Positions 54,439-63,896 of a stretch of 64,000 nt of DNA are shown in pieces; the first letter of the stretch is position 1; the number at the start of each line of letters is the position of its first letter. The position numbers and the translations under genes are program-made. The stretch comes from Hymenobacter ruricola. Lineage in GTDB: Bacteria; Bacteroidota; Bacteroidia; Cytophagales; Hymenobacteraceae. The stretch spans positions 124,001 to 188,000 of the forward strand of contig NZ_JADQDM010000004.1 in the NCBI RefSeq assembly GCF_015694525.1, written 5' to 3'. Below the pieces are notes generated by a model. The model saw nothing but the letters and a program-made list of their open reading frames with translations, did no database searches and was not told the origin of the DNA.

Positions 54439-54914
54439 ATTTTTTGGATAAGCACGGTGGCATACGCCGCCACGCCTTCCTGCCGCCCCACAAACCCCAG
54501 TTTCTCGGTGGTGGTTGCTTTAATAGAGATATCATCGGCATCAATTCCCATCACGGCGGCCAGCACGCGCTGCATTTCGGCGATGTGCGGGTTCACTTTG
54601 GGCCGTTCCAGGCAGATGGTCGAGTCGATGTTGCCGACTTCGTAGCCTTTCGCGCGCAGCAGGCGCAGCACCTCGCTCAGCAGGCGCTTCGAGTCGATTC
54701 CCTTGTACTGCGGGTCGGTGTCGGGGAAGTGAAAGCCAATGTCGCGCAGGTTGGCGGCGCCCAGCAGCGCGTCGCAGATGACGTGGATGAGCACGTCGGC
54801 GTCGGAGTGGCCAAGGGCGCCGTGGGTGTGCGGCACCTGAATGCCGCCAAGCCAGAACGGCAGGCCTTCCTGCAATTGGTGAACGTCGTAGCCGAAGCCG
54901 GTGCGAATTTTCAT
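54435..54914 (-). CDS. ispF: 2-C-methyl-D-erythritol 2,4-cyclodiphosphate synthase
   Basis: Makes the cyclic diphosphate of the methylerythritol phosphate pathway to isoprenoids. 159 residues, the usual length. The N-terminal MKIRTGFGYDVHQL has the metal ligands Asp and His. GGIQVPHTHGALGHSDADVLIH and the ATTTEKLGFVGRQEGV segment are diagnostic. The start at 54914 matches the family N-terminus; a longer frame reading is Cys/Arg-rich and lies in the AT-rich region. Its stop codon falls inside a hairpin repeat arm. Confidence 0.96.
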   Translation of the reverse strand: MKIRTGFGYDVHQLQEGLPFWLGGIQVPHTHGALGHSDADVLIHVICDALLGAANLRDIGFHFPDTDPQYKGIDSKRLLSEVLRLLRAKGYEVGNIDSTICLERPKVNPHIAEMQRVLAAVMGIDADDISIKATTTEKLGFVGRQEGVAAYATVLIQKM

Positions 54915-55242
54915 AAGGTCGGAGGAATGTCGGGCTTCAAAGCGCCGCTGCAAAAGTACCCGGCGCCCGCTGCCCGCGCTACGCCAACATTTTGGGCGTG
55001 TTAACAAAATAATAATCGGATTATACGATGCTATTAAACTAAATTTATTAGCTTTGTATTGCTACTGTAATTAGTTGCATGTCGAGGGCACCACGAAAAA
55101 TTTCCGTTATGGTCAAAATATCCCGTCCGCTCATCCGTCCCTCTTCGAGGCAAAAGCGCTGATACCGATAGCTGGCCGCAAAAAAACAGCTGGAAACTTT
55201 GGGCACGATAAAAGTTTCCGTTGTATCTTTGCGGCGTTAGTT
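54915..55242. other. Gap between the divergent ispF and tetR genes
   Basis: 328 bases. 55000-55080 is AT-rich and contains a plus-strand TAnnTTTG match (TAGCTTTG, 55049-55056). It probably carries the ispF promoter on the minus strand, though no clean match was found. The tetR promoter element is at 55224. No gene was recognised. Confidence 0.5.
55224..55231 (+). promoter_or_regulatory. Putative -7 element (TATCTTTG) of the tetR gene
   Basis: Exact match to TAnnTTTG. A TTG at 55199-55201 is 22 bases upstream, a little longer than the usual 17-20. A transcript would start about five bases before the ATG at 55243, so nearly leaderless. Confidence 0.45.
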
Positions 55243-55857
55243 ATGGAAATCAAAGACCGAATCCTGAACCACGCCCAGGCGCTTTTTATGCGCAACGGCA
55301 TCAAAAGCGTGAGCATGGACGACATCGCGGCCGACATGGCCATGTCGAAAAAGACCCTCTACAAGTGGTTCGAGAACAAGGACCAGATTGTATTGGCCAC
55401 CATGAACCGCCACCTCAACCAGGTGCAGGGCGAGTGCGCCGCCGTAGCCGGCCCCGCCGCCAACGCCATCGAGGAGATGCTGACCATTTCGCGCTGGGCC
55501 GATGAACAGTTCAGCAACGTGCACCCCAGTATTTTCAACGACCTGAAGAAGTATCACCCCGTGGCCTGGGAGCTGTTTGGCCGGCACAAAAACTCGTTCA
55601 TTCTGGAGCAAATCACCCGGAACCTGCGCCGCGGCATGGCCGAGGGCCTGTTCCGCCCCGACCTCGACGTGGACGTGCTGGCCCGCCTCAACCTGGCCCA
55701 GATTGAGCTGGCTTTTGACCCCACACTTTATCCCCCGGCGCAGTTCAGCCCAATGCGCGTCAACCGGGTGTTCGACGAGCATTTTCTGCTGGGCGTGGCC
55801 ACGCTCAAGGGCCACAAGCTCATCAACGACTACCGCCAGGTGACTGAAAACGAATAG
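55243..55857 (+). CDS. TetR/AcrR-family transcriptional regulator
   Basis: A 204-residue regulator. The N-terminal helix-turn-helix is typical: MEIKDRILNHAQALFMRNG, VSMDDIAADMAMSKKTLYKWFENKDQIV (shown here in parts: DDIAADMAM, SKKTLYKWF). The C-terminal ligand domain is Arg- and Phe-rich and helical. Directly upstream of a TolC/MFP/RND operon, it is likely its repressor, released by pump substrates or related compounds; this is inferred from position. The ATG at 55243 is chosen because it gives the standard length and has a promoter element just upstream. Confidence 0.9.
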   Translation: MEIKDRILNHAQALFMRNGIKSVSMDDIAADMAMSKKTLYKWFENKDQIVLATMNRHLNQVQGECAAVAGPAANAIEEMLTISRWADEQFSNVHPSIFNDLKKYHPVAWELFGRHKNSFILEQITRNLRRGMAEGLFRPDLDVDVLARLNLAQIELAFDPTLYPPAQFSPMRVNRVFDEHFLLGVATLKGHKLINDYRQVTENE

Positions 55858-55902
55858 CAACTCTCGCCTTTTTTCCGCATACCCGTTACCCTTTTTGCTG
55901 TT

Positions 55903-57582
55903 ATGAAGATGTTTCAACCCAGAGTCCTGCTGCTGGCGGCGCTGAGTGCGGCCGCGCCGCACGGGCTGCTTGCCCAAACCCGGCCCAACCCGGCGCTGGC
56001 ATCTACCCCCACGGCCGGCACCATGCCCCTGAGCCTGCAGCAGGCCGTGAGCTACGCCATCCAGAACAAGCCCACGTTGCTGGCCACCCGCCTGGGCGAG
56101 GCCACGGCCGCCGCGCGGGTGGGCGAAATCAAGAGCGCCGGCCTGCCGCAGGTGAACGTGGCAGCCACGGCCACCGACAACCTCAAGCTGCAAAAGTCGC
56201 TGGTTGACTTTGGGGCGCTGGGCGGCGGCTCGTCGGCCACGCCGCTCACGGCGGCCGATATTGCGGCTGCGCAGGCCGGGCAGACGGTGAACATCAAGCC
56301 CATCTCGCTGCCCTCCGAGCCAGTGCCGCCGCAGGCCTTCGCCTTCGGCCTGCAGTACGCCGGCAACGCCAGCGCCTCGGTGTCGCAGCTGCTGTTCGAC
56401 GGCGCGTACCTGATTGGCTTGAAGGCGGCTAAGGTGTACACCGAGCTGGCCAAGAAGCAGACCCAGCAGGCCGAAATCGACGTGGTGGAGCAGGTGAGCA
56501 AGGCCTATTACAGCACGCTGGTGGCCCGCTCGCGCCTCGCCCTGCTGGCCCGCAACGTGCAGCGCCTCGACACGGTGCTCTACCAAACCAACCAGACGTT
56601 TAAGGCCGGTTTCGCCGAGAAGCTCGACGTAGACCGCCTGCGCGTGCAGCGTAACAACCTGGTGGTGGAGCAGCAGAAAGCCCAGCGCCTCACCGAGCTG
56701 AGCGTGGCCTTGCTGAAGTTTCAGATGGGCCTGCCGCAGCAGCAAAACGTCCAGCTCACCGACTCGCTCGGCGCGGCCGTGGTGGATGCCGGCGCCCTGC
56801 GCCAGCGCCTCGGCGTGGCCAGCCTGAACACCGGCGGCGCCGGCGAAGGCAACGTGCCCACGGCCCCCGCGCCCGTCACGGGCACCGACCAGGCCACCCA
56901 AAACCGCCTCGACCAGCAAACCGCCCTGGCGGGCGGCCTGGCCCCGGCCGCGCTGGGCGCCCTTAACTACAACAACCGCATCGAGTTTACGACGCTGGAA
57001 ACGCAGCAGGCCCTGGCTGGCCTCGACCTGCGCAACCGGCAGGCCGGCGCCTACCCGCGCCTGCTGCTGACCGGCGCCTACGGCTTCACCGGCTCGGCCA
57101 AGACGATGGGCGACTTGTTTGCCTTCCGCGGGCCCGACTCGCGGGCCGGCAACGGCTTCCCCAACCAGAACTGGTTCGGCTTCGGCAACGTGGGCTTGAC
57201 CTTGCAGGTGCCGGTGTTCGACGGGTTCCGCCGCAAGTATCTGGTGCAGCAGAGCCGCATTCAGCAGCAAACCATTGAGAAAGGTTTCGAGACGCTGAAG
57301 CAGAGCATTGACTTGCAGGACGCCCAGAGCCGCACCACGCTCATCAACGCCCTGGACGTGCTCGACAACCAGAAAGCCAACCTCGACCTCGCCACCGACG
57401 TGGCCCGCGTGACGCGCATCAAGTTCAACGCCGGCGTGGGCTCCAACCTGGAGGTCATCACGGCCGAAACCGACCTGCGCTCGGCCCAAACGAACTACTA
57501 CGGCGCCGTGTACGATGTGCTGGTGGCCAAAGTGGACCGCGACAAGGCCACCGGCGAACTGTACAACCAGGTAAAGAAATAA
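55903..57582 (+). CDS. TolC-family outer membrane efflux protein
   Basis: A 559-residue outer membrane factor of a tripartite efflux pump. A signal peptide ends near APHGLLAQT. Two repeated OEP domains follow with long helices ([43 protein letters not shown], cited in part). The characteristic pattern of a TolC barrel is present, with no CTD. It lies 45 bases after tetR. The gap to the adaptor gene holds a REP palindrome, yet the same-strand order supports one transport unit. Confidence 0.88.
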   Translation: MKMFQPRVLLLAALSAAAPHGLLAQTRPNPALASTPTAGTMPLSLQQAVSYAIQNKPTLLATRLGEATAAARVGEIKSAGLPQVNVAATATDNLKLQKSLVDFGALGGGSSATPLTAADIAAAQAGQTVNIKPISLPSEPVPPQAFAFGLQYAGNASASVSQLLFDGAYLIGLKAAKVYTELAKKQTQQAEIDVVEQVSKAYYSTLVARSRLALLARNVQRLDTVLYQTNQTFKAGFAEKLDVDRLRVQRNNLVVEQQKAQRLTELSVALLKFQMGLPQQQNVQLTDSLGAAVVDAGALRQRLGVASLNTGGAGEGNVPTAPAPVTGTDQATQNRLDQQTALAGGLAPAALGALNYNNRIEFTTLETQQALAGLDLRNRQAGAYPRLLLTGAYGFTGSAKTMGDLFAFRGPDSRAGNGFPNQNWFGFGNVGLTLQVPVFDGFRRKYLVQQSRIQQQTIEKGFETLKQSIDLQDAQSRTTLINALDVLDNQKANLDLATDVARVTRIKFNAGVGSNLEVITAETDLRSAQTNYYGAVYDVLVAKVDRDKATGELYNQVKK

Positions 57583-57594
57583 CAACGGTGTTGT

Positions 57595-57684
57595 CTGTCA
57601 TCCTGAGCGCAGCGAAGGACCTTCTCAGGTCAGAACGAATTGCTTCAGGCGTGACAAGGTCCTTCGCTCCGCTCAGGATGACAG
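57595..57684. repeat. REP-like palindrome between the TolC and MFP genes
   Basis: Arms at 57595-57623 and 57656-57684 (29 bp each, one mismatch), outer word CTGTCATCCTGAGCGCAGCG. The core AGCGCAGCGAAG.A is shared with the copies at 12958 and 21148. Confidence 0.85.
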
Positions 57685-57718
57685 CCGATTCTCCGATAAT
57701 CTAAAATACCCGTTTCCC

Positions 57719-58849
57719 ATGCGTTTCAACTCCATTCAACCCGCGGCCCTTCTCTTAGCTGGCACCTTGCTCGCTTCCTGCGGCGGCGGCAACAAAGACC
57801 CCAAGGCCGAGCTGGCCAAGCTCAAAAGCGAGCAGGCCGCCAACCAGGCCAAAATCGCCGAGCTAGAAGCCAAAACCGGCGGCCCCGCCACCGTGGCCCC
57901 CACCTCGGTGGCGGTAATGAACGTGCAGCCCGAGAACTTCAAGAGCTTCCTGGAAGTGCAGGGCCGCGTCGACTTCGACCAGAACGCCACCGTGGGTGCC
58001 CGCGCCGCTGGCTCGCTCACCAGCATCCGCGTGCAGCGCGGCGACCGCGTGAGCAAAGGCCAGGTATTGGCCACCGTGGATGCCAGCATCCTCGACGCCA
58101 ACGCCGCCGAGCTGCGCACCCGCATGGACCTGGCCAAGACGGTGTACGAAAAGCAAGCCGGCCTCTGGAAGCAGCAGATTGGCACCGAAATCCAGTACCT
58201 GCAGGCCAAGAACAACTACGAGGCGCTGCAGCGTAACCTGGCCACGCTCAACCAGCAACGCTCCTTGTATAACGTGGTGGCCCCGTTCTCGGGCACCGTG
58301 GACGAGGTGCTGCCCAAGCTGGGCGAAATCACGTCGCCCGGCGCGCCGGTGGTGCGCCTGGCCGGCGGCACGGGCGGCAAAATCCTGGCCGACGTGAGCG
58401 AAGCCTACGGCAACAGCATCAAGGCCGGCGACAACGCCGTGGTGACCATCCCGGACCTGGGCGGGGAGGAGCTGCCCGCCACGGTGCGCGTGGTGAGCCG
58501 CACCATCAACGCCACCAGCCGCACCTTCACGGTGGAGGTTCGCCTGAAAGGCAACAAAGCCGCCGACCTGCGCCCCAACATGGTGGCCACCGTCCGCATC
58601 CAGAACTACGCCCGCCAGAACGCCACGGTCATCCCCGTGGACCTGGTGCAGAAAGACGAAGAAAACAGCTACGTGTACGTGGTGGGCCAGGAAGGCAACA
58701 AGAAAGTAGCCAAGAAGCGCGTCATCAAAACCGGCAACACCTACAACGGCAAAGTGGAAGTCACCAGCGGCCTCACCGCCAACGACCAGGTGATTTCGGC
58801 CGGCTACCAGAACCTCAACGAAGGCCAATCCATCGCCGTGCAAGGGTAG
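57719..58849 (+). CDS. Periplasmic adaptor (membrane fusion protein) of the RND pump
   Basis: A 376-residue lipoprotein that joins the RND permease to the TolC partner. The signal ends in LLASCGGG, so the lipid-bearing Cys is near residue 20. A coiled-coil starts at [18 protein letters not shown]. The lipoyl/barrel-sandwich motif is [24 protein letters not shown], cited in part as [11 protein letters not shown]. The beta-barrel part and a membrane-proximal domain follow ([21 protein letters not shown]). Normal length. Immediately after the stop codon begins a 21-bp repeat array. Confidence 0.9.
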   Translation: MRFNSIQPAALLLAGTLLASCGGGNKDPKAELAKLKSEQAANQAKIAELEAKTGGPATVAPTSVAVMNVQPENFKSFLEVQGRVDFDQNATVGARAAGSLTSIRVQRGDRVSKGQVLATVDASILDANAAELRTRMDLAKTVYEKQAGLWKQQIGTEIQYLQAKNNYEALQRNLATLNQQRSLYNVVAPFSGTVDEVLPKLGEITSPGAPVVRLAGGTGGKILADVSEAYGNSIKAGDNAVVTIPDLGGEELPATVRVVSRTINATSRTFTVEVRLKGNKAADLRPNMVATVRIQNYARQNATVIPVDLVQKDEENSYVYVVGQEGNKKVAKKRVIKTGNTYNGKVEVTSGLTANDQVISAGYQNLNEGQSIAVQG

Positions 58850-58996
58850 CCCAACGTTTGGCGACCCGTGCCGAGTCTTCGGCGGGGAGCGCCAACACTT
58901 CAACTTGCCTCGCCGAACCTTCGGCGACCCCCGCACAACTTTCGGAGGGACGGGCCAAACCTTCGGCGACCCTCGCCGAACGTTCGGCGAGGGTCG
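58850..58996. repeat. Seven 21-bp degenerate repeats directly after the adaptor stop codon
   Basis: Units start at 58850, 58871, 58892, 58913, 58934, 58955 and 58976, all 21 bp with exact register and a common form near CCGAACCTTCGGCGACCCTC plus G. An eighth, degraded unit follows. The array starts one base after the adaptor's stop codon. The frame offset two bases from the adaptor reads as Ala-x-x-Ser-Ala-x-x heptads with no stop until a TGA near 59021. The rest of the gap to 59133 shows nothing. Confidence 0.8.
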
Positions 58997-59133
58997 CCAA
59001 AGAATATTCCTGCCAAGCTTGACAATCAGCGGGGTAGGTTACCAATAAAATCTGCAAGAAACGCCCTCGCAAGAGTCGATTTATTGTAATAAAGTCAACG
59101 CTGCACGTTTAACGCCCTCGCGGCACCCTTCCT

Positions 59134-62100
59134 ATGCAGGATTTAGAAAAAGAATTCGGCCCAACCAGTTGGTCCATCAACAACAAAACCAGCATCTACA
59201 TCATCACGGTGCTGCTGTGCGTGGCGGGCATTTTCGCCTACGTGAAGCTGGGCAAGGAGAAATTCCCCGACATCGTGATTCCGCGCATCATCGTGGCCAC
59301 GGTGTACCCCGGCACGTCGCCCACGGACATCGAAAACCTGGTGACGCGCCAGCTCGAAAAGGAGATTAAGAGCGTGAACGGGGTGAAGCACATCAACTCC
59401 ACCTCCAACCAGGACTATTGCATCGTGGACGTGGAGTTCAACTCCGGCATCGACGTGCAGTACGCCAAGCAGCTCATCAAAGACGCCGTGGACAAGGCCA
59501 GCACCGAGCTGCCCAACGACCTGCCCACGGCTCCCACAGTGAAGGAAATCAACATTTCCGAGCAGCCCATCATGTACGTCAACCTGGCCGGCAACCTGCC
59601 CGCCGCCCAGCTCAAAAAGTTCGCCGACGACTTCCAGGACAAGATTGAGGCCCTGCCCGAAATCACCCGCGTCGACATCATCGGCGCCCTGGACCAGCAG
59701 GTGAACGTGGACGTGGACCTCAACAAGCTGCGCGCCTCGCGCCTGAGCTTTACCGACATTTCGCGCGCCATCGGCGGCGAGAACGTGACCGTGTCGGGTG
59801 GCAGCATCGACGTGGGCGGCCAGAAGCGCGCCGTGCGCGTGGCCGGCCAGTACGTGCGCGCCGAAGATATTGCCGACATCCAGGTGAAAAACCTGAACGG
59901 CTCGCCGGTGCGCCTCGGCGACATTGCCACCGTCACCGACGGCTTCAAGGACCGCGAAAGCTACGCCCGCCTCGACGGCAAGCCCGCCATCACGCTGAAC
60001 GTGGTGAAGCGCCAGGGCGAGAACCTGATTGACGCCTCCGACAAAATCAAGGCCGTCATCAAGGAGTCGAAGGCCAGCCTGCCCAAGGAGTTGACCATCA
60101 CCGTGACCGGCGACACCTCGAACGATACGCGCGTGACGCTGCACGACCTCATCAACACCATCGTCATCGGCTTCCTGCTCGTGACGTTCATCCTGATGTT
60201 CTTCATGGGCACCACCAACGCCATGTTCGTGGGCTTGTCCGTGCCGATTTCGATGTTCCTGGCCTTCCTCATTATCCCGGGCTTCGATTTCACGCTGAAC
60301 ATGATTGTGCTCTTCGCCTTCCTGCTGGCGCTGGGCATCGTGGTCGACGACGCCATTGTGGTCATCGAAAACACCCACCGCCTACTGCACGAGCACCCCG
60401 ACCTGAGCACCCAGAAAGCGGCCAAGTTTGCCGCCGGCGAGGTATTCGTGCCGGTATTGGCCGGCACGCTCACTACGGTGGCGCCGTTTGTGCCGCTCAT
60501 GTTCTGGCCCGGCATCGTGGGCTCGTTCATGTACTACCTGCCCGTGACCCTGATTATCACGCTCATGTCGTCGCTGGTGGTGGCCTTCATCATGAACCCG
60601 GTGTTTGCCGTGAGCTTCATGCAGCGCGAAGAGCATTTTGAAGAAGACCTGCACAGCAAACCCAAAGTCACGCGCGGCTTCCTTATCACCATGGGCGTGC
60701 TCATTGGCCTGGGCGTGCTGTTCAACCTGATGGCCCTGGGCGCCAAGCCCGACGTGTCGCCCGAAGGCGAAGTGAGCGGCCTGATGGGCCACTTCCTCGG
60801 CAACGTCTGCTTGGCCCTGGCCGCCTTCATCGCCCTCGACCGCTTCATTCTCGTGAAGATGATTGCCTGGTTCCAGACCCGCGCCCTGCCGCGCTTCCAG
60901 AACGGCTACGCCAGCCTCGTGCGCTGGGCCATCAGCCACCCCACGTTGGTGATGGTGGGCGTCGTGCTGCTCTTCTTCGGCTCGTTCGTGGCCGTGGGCA
61001 TCCGCAAGCCGGCCATTCAGTTCTTCCCCAAAGGCGACCCCAAGTTCATCTACACCTACCTGAAGATGCCCGTGGGCACCCGCGTAGAAGTAACGGACTC
61101 GATTACGAACGTGCTCGAAAACCGCATCTACGGCGTCATCGGCCGCCACAACCCCGACGTGGAATCGGTGATTACCAACGTGGCCATCGGCGCCGGCGAC
61201 CCCGGCGAAGCCACGGCCCAGGGCGTGTCGCAGTCGCACATGGGCAAAGTGGGCGTGGCCTTCAAAGAACTCAGCGAGCGCAAAGGCCAGGCCACCCACA
61301 TCTACATGGATAAAATCCGCGAGGTGGTGAAAGGCATCCCTGGCGCCGAAGTCTCGGTGGACCAGGAAGCCAGCGGCCCGCCCACCGGCAAGGAAATCGC
61401 CATCGAAGTAGCCGGCGACGACTACCCCAAACTGGCGGCTCTGTCGAAGAAAGTCATTCGCTACGTCGACTCGCTGAAAATCGGCGGCGTGGAGCAATTG
61501 CGCTCCAACCTCGAAGACCGCAACCCGGAAATCGCCGTCAACATCAACCGCACCCGCGCCAACCGCGAGGGCATCAGCACCGGTCAGATTGGTCTGGAAG
61601 TGCGCACCGCCATCTACGGCAGCGAGGCCAGCAAATTCAAGACCCCGGACGACGAATACCCCATCCAGGTGCGCTACGCCAAGCCCTACCGCGAAGACGT
61701 GGACGCTGTGGTGAACGCCCCGCTCACCTTCCGCGACGCCACCGGCGCCATCCGCCAGGTGCCCATTTCCTCGGTGGCCGACGTGACCTACGGCTCTACC
61801 TACGGCGGCATCAAGCGCAAAGACACCAAGCGCGTCATCACGATTTCCTCGAACGTGCTCGGCGGCTACACCGGCCCCGACGTGGTGCGCAACATCCAGA
61901 CGGCCCTCAAGTCGTTCCCGCTGCCGCCCGGCTACACCATCAACATGGGCGGCGCCCAGGAAAACCAGAAAGAAACCAGCGACTTCCTGCCGCTGGCCGG
62001 CATCGGGGCCCTGGCCCTCATCTTCCTCATCCTCGTCACGCAGTTCAACTCGTTCAGCAAGCCGGTCATCATCCTCTCCGAAGTGCTGTTTTCGATTGCG

Positions 62101-62622
62101 GGCGTGTTCTGGGGCCTGGCCATCACAGGCCAGAACGTCAGCATCGTGATGACGGGCGTGGGCATCATCGCCCTGGCCGGCATCGTGGTGAAAAACGGCA
62201 TTCTACTCGTTGAATTCACCGACATCCTGCGGGCCCAGGGCATGCCGCTGCGCGAGGCCATTGTGCTGGCCGGCCGCACCCGCCTCAACCCCGTGATTCT
62301 GACGGCCACCGCCGCCACGCTGGGCCTCATCCCGCTGGCCATCGGCCTGAACATCGACTTCTACGAACTTTTCGCCTCCGGCAACCCGCACTTCTTCATC
62401 GGCGGCGAGTCGGTGACGTTCTGGGGCCCCTTGGCCTGGACCATCATTTTCGGTCTGGTGTTCGCCACGGGCATCACCCTGCTGGTGGTGCCGGTGATGT
62501 ATTTGCTGAGCGAAACGCTGAAGGGAAAAATTTCCGGAAAAAATCCGGATAACGTTGCAACCATTCAGCAGGAGGTGGACTCTGAAGAGGTACAGGCGGC
62601 CCGGCCGCCTGTACTAGCCTAA
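59134..62622 (+). CDS. RND-family efflux permease (AcrB/HAE1 type)
   Basis: The proton-driven inner membrane pump, 1162 residues. It has two copies of the RND layout with TM helices and large periplasmic loops. Proton-relay residues are the Asp pair in VVDDAIVVIEN (Asp405/406, TM4) and the TM10 lysine in VVKNGILLVEF (Lys1020). The start is MQDLEKEFGPTSWSINNKTS. It is somewhat longer than AcrB (1049), largely from a 100-residue stretch near residues 500-610 with two added helices. Together with the TetR, TolC and adaptor genes it forms a complete export system. Substrates not visible. Confidence 0.93.
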   Translation: MQDLEKEFGPTSWSINNKTSIYIITVLLCVAGIFAYVKLGKEKFPDIVIPRIIVATVYPGTSPTDIENLVTRQLEKEIKSVNGVKHINSTSNQDYCIVDVEFNSGIDVQYAKQLIKDAVDKASTELPNDLPTAPTVKEINISEQPIMYVNLAGNLPAAQLKKFADDFQDKIEALPEITRVDIIGALDQQVNVDVDLNKLRASRLSFTDISRAIGGENVTVSGGSIDVGGQKRAVRVAGQYVRAEDIADIQVKNLNGSPVRLGDIATVTDGFKDRESYARLDGKPAITLNVVKRQGENLIDASDKIKAVIKESKASLPKELTITVTGDTSNDTRVTLHDLINTIVIGFLLVTFILMFFMGTTNAMFVGLSVPISMFLAFLIIPGFDFTLNMIVLFAFLLALGIVVDDAIVVIENTHRLLHEHPDLSTQKAAKFAAGEVFVPVLAGTLTTVAPFVPLMFWPGIVGSFMYYLPVTLIITLMSSLVVAFIMNPVFAVSFMQREEHFEEDLHSKPKVTRGFLITMGVLIGLGVLFNLMALGAKPDVSPEGEVSGLMGHFLGNVCLALAAFIALDRFILVKMIAWFQTRALPRFQNGYASLVRWAISHPTLVMVGVVLLFFGSFVAVGIRKPAIQFFPKGDPKFIYTYLKMPVGTRVEVTDSITNVLENRIYGVIGRHNPDVESVITNVAIGAGDPGEATAQGVSQSHMGKVGVAFKELSERKGQATHIYMDKIREVVKGIPGAEVSVDQEASGPPTGKEIAIEVAGDDYPKLAALSKKVIRYVDSLKIGGVEQLRSNLEDRNPEIAVNINRTRANREGISTGQIGLEVRTAIYGSEASKFKTPDDEYPIQVRYAKPYREDVDAVVNAPLTFRDATGAIRQVPISSVADVTYGSTYGGIKRKDTKRVITISSNVLGGYTGPDVVRNIQTALKSFPLPPGYTINMGGAQENQKETSDFLPLAGIGALALIFLILVTQFNSFSKPVIILSEVLFSIAGVFWGLAITGQNVSIVMTGVGIIALAGIVVKNGILLVEFTDILRAQGMPLREAIVLAGRTRLNPVILTATAATLGLIPLAIGLNIDFYELFASGNPHFFIGGESVTFWGPLAWTIIFGLVFATGITLLVVPVMYLLSETLKGKISGKNPDNVATIQQEVDSEEVQAARPPVLA

Positions 62623-62750
62623 CGTTTTCTGCGTTTCAGGTGCCCGTCGGCCGGTTTTTGTTGCAGCACTAACCACTTCATCCCACCCCGACGGGCACCA
62701 ACCGCAACTGCGCTGGTCGCCTTCGCCTCACCATTTTTTTCGCAACTATT

Positions 62751-63017
62751 ATGTACGTATCCACCACTAGCCTCGCCCACACGCCCACCATCGAGCAGCA
62801 AGTATTCCGCATCATCAGCAAGCGCAAAGCCATTCGGGCCAGCCGCGTGCGCAAGACCGCGAGCCTCGCCCGCGACCTGCGCTTCGACACCGTCGACGTC
62901 GTCGACATCATCTTAGAGCTGGAGCGCAACTTCAGCATCACCATCCCCGACGAAGTGCCGCTCTACACCGTGGGCGACTTCGTGCGCTACGTGCGCGAGC
63001 ACGCCGCTGCCGCTTAG
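62751..63017 (+). CDS. Acyl-carrier-protein-like protein with Thr at the usual Ser site
   Basis: An 88-residue protein with an ACP pattern: the motif DTVDVVDIILELERNF (Asp46-Thr47) and IPDEVPLYTVGDFVRYV. Carrier proteins normally have DSL with a serine that receives the 4'-phosphopantetheine arm. Here the triad is DTV and the codons read GAC ACC GTC, so threonine is at that place. It may be unmodified, or a carrier-like partner without acyl transfer. The flanking segments are typical of ACP helices II and III. It is 128 bases after the RND permease and ends in a terminator shared with the YkvA gene. Partner enzymes not visible. Confidence 0.7.
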   Translation: MYVSTTSLAHTPTIEQQVFRIISKRKAIRASRVRKTASLARDLRFDTVDVVDIILELERNFSITIPDEVPLYTVGDFVRYVREHAAAA

Positions 63018-63056
63018 TGGTGACTGAGATATCATTGCTATAGTTGCTATAAATTC

Positions 63057-63090
63057 AAAAGGCCCCGAAACGCAAGTTCCGGGGCCTTTT
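63057..63090. terminator. Bidirectional terminator between the ACP-like and YkvA genes
   Basis: AAAAGGCCCCGAA pairs with TTCCGGGGCCTTTT, with T/A-rich ends on both sides. Confidence 0.9.
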
Positions 63091-63110
63091 TCGTTTGCCT
63101 TGAGGCGAAG

Positions 63111-63896
63111 CTAGCGCACGTTGCCGCCCGCGTCGAGGGCGCTGGCATCGTTGCCATTGCGGCTGCCTTCCCAGGTGCTCACGGTAGGGCCGTTGGTGGC
63201 GCCGGTGGGCTGGGCGTCGTCGCCGGCTTCGTGCACCGGGCGCGGGCTGCTGCTCTCGGGTGAGCCCAGACCGGAATCGGTATTGGATTCGCGCTGCGGG
63301 GAATTAGTAGCGGAATCTGAATGCGTGCCGTGCTGCTTAGCCGACTCGCGCTCGGGCTGCAGGCGGTCAGCATCGGCGCCGGCCGGGGCCGAGCCGGAGC
63401 CCGCCATAGAAGCCGCAGCTTGCTCAGCAGCGGATTTGTGGCTGTTGTCGCCAGCGGCAGCCAGCGCGGGGCGCGTCAGCTCCCACTCGTGGAACTTGTC
63501 CATCTCGTGCTTGAGCGTGGTCGAGAACCAGGCCACCAAGGCCACGTCGTCGAGCAGGCCCAGCACCGGAATGAAATCCGGAATCAAGTCAATGGGGCTC
63601 AGGAAATAAACGAGCACGGCCACGGCTGCCGCCACCGTGCTGGTGGGCACACCCGTGTATTCGCCCGACATGGAGGCTTTAATAAGCCGGAACATGGTTT
63701 GGAGCGTTTCCCAGGCCTCGTGGGCCAGCGTGCCGACTTCGTTTTTCTGGCTGGCTTTTTTGTAAGCGTCCGTCAGCAGCGTTTTCATGCGCGTGGGCTG
63801 CTTGATGTAACCTTCGGCGGTGCTGAGGAATTTCTTGAAAAAGGCCGAACCGGCCACGTCGTTGCCGGTGGGCGGGGTTTGTTGATTTTGAGCCAC
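63111..63896 (-). CDS. YkvA-family (DUF1232) membrane protein with disordered C-terminal tail
   Basis: A 261-residue protein. The N-terminal part (AGSAFFKKFLSTAEGYIKQPTRM, cited in part) and a hydrophobic segment with VYFLSPIDLIPDFIPVLGLLDDVAL near residues 95-120 are the DUF1232/YkvA signature. The C-terminal third is rich in Ser, Ala, Gly, Asn and acidic residues and likely disordered. Function of the family is unknown. A GTG at 63896 was chosen since it gives a family-like start (VAQNQQ). The ATG at 63992 would add 32 residues, and both remain possible. Confidence 0.75.
   Translation of the reverse strand: MAQNQQTPPTGNDVAGSAFFKKFLSTAEGYIKQPTRMKTLLTDAYKKASQKNEVGTLAHEAWETLQTMFRLIKASMSGEYTGVPTSTVAAAVAVLVYFLSPIDLIPDFIPVLGLLDDVALVAWFSTTLKHEMDKFHEWELTRPALAAAGDNSHKSAAEQAAASMAGSGSAPAGADADRLQPERESAKQHGTHSDSATNSPQRESNTDSGLGSPESSSPRPVHEAGDDAQPTGATNGPTVSTWEGSRNGNDASALDAGGNVR

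Noticed and set aside
55237-57585. 782-codon minus-strand frame opposite the TolC gene
   Set aside because: Shadow of the plus-strand TolC gene: composition bias only, no family match, and a complete outer membrane factor on the other strand.
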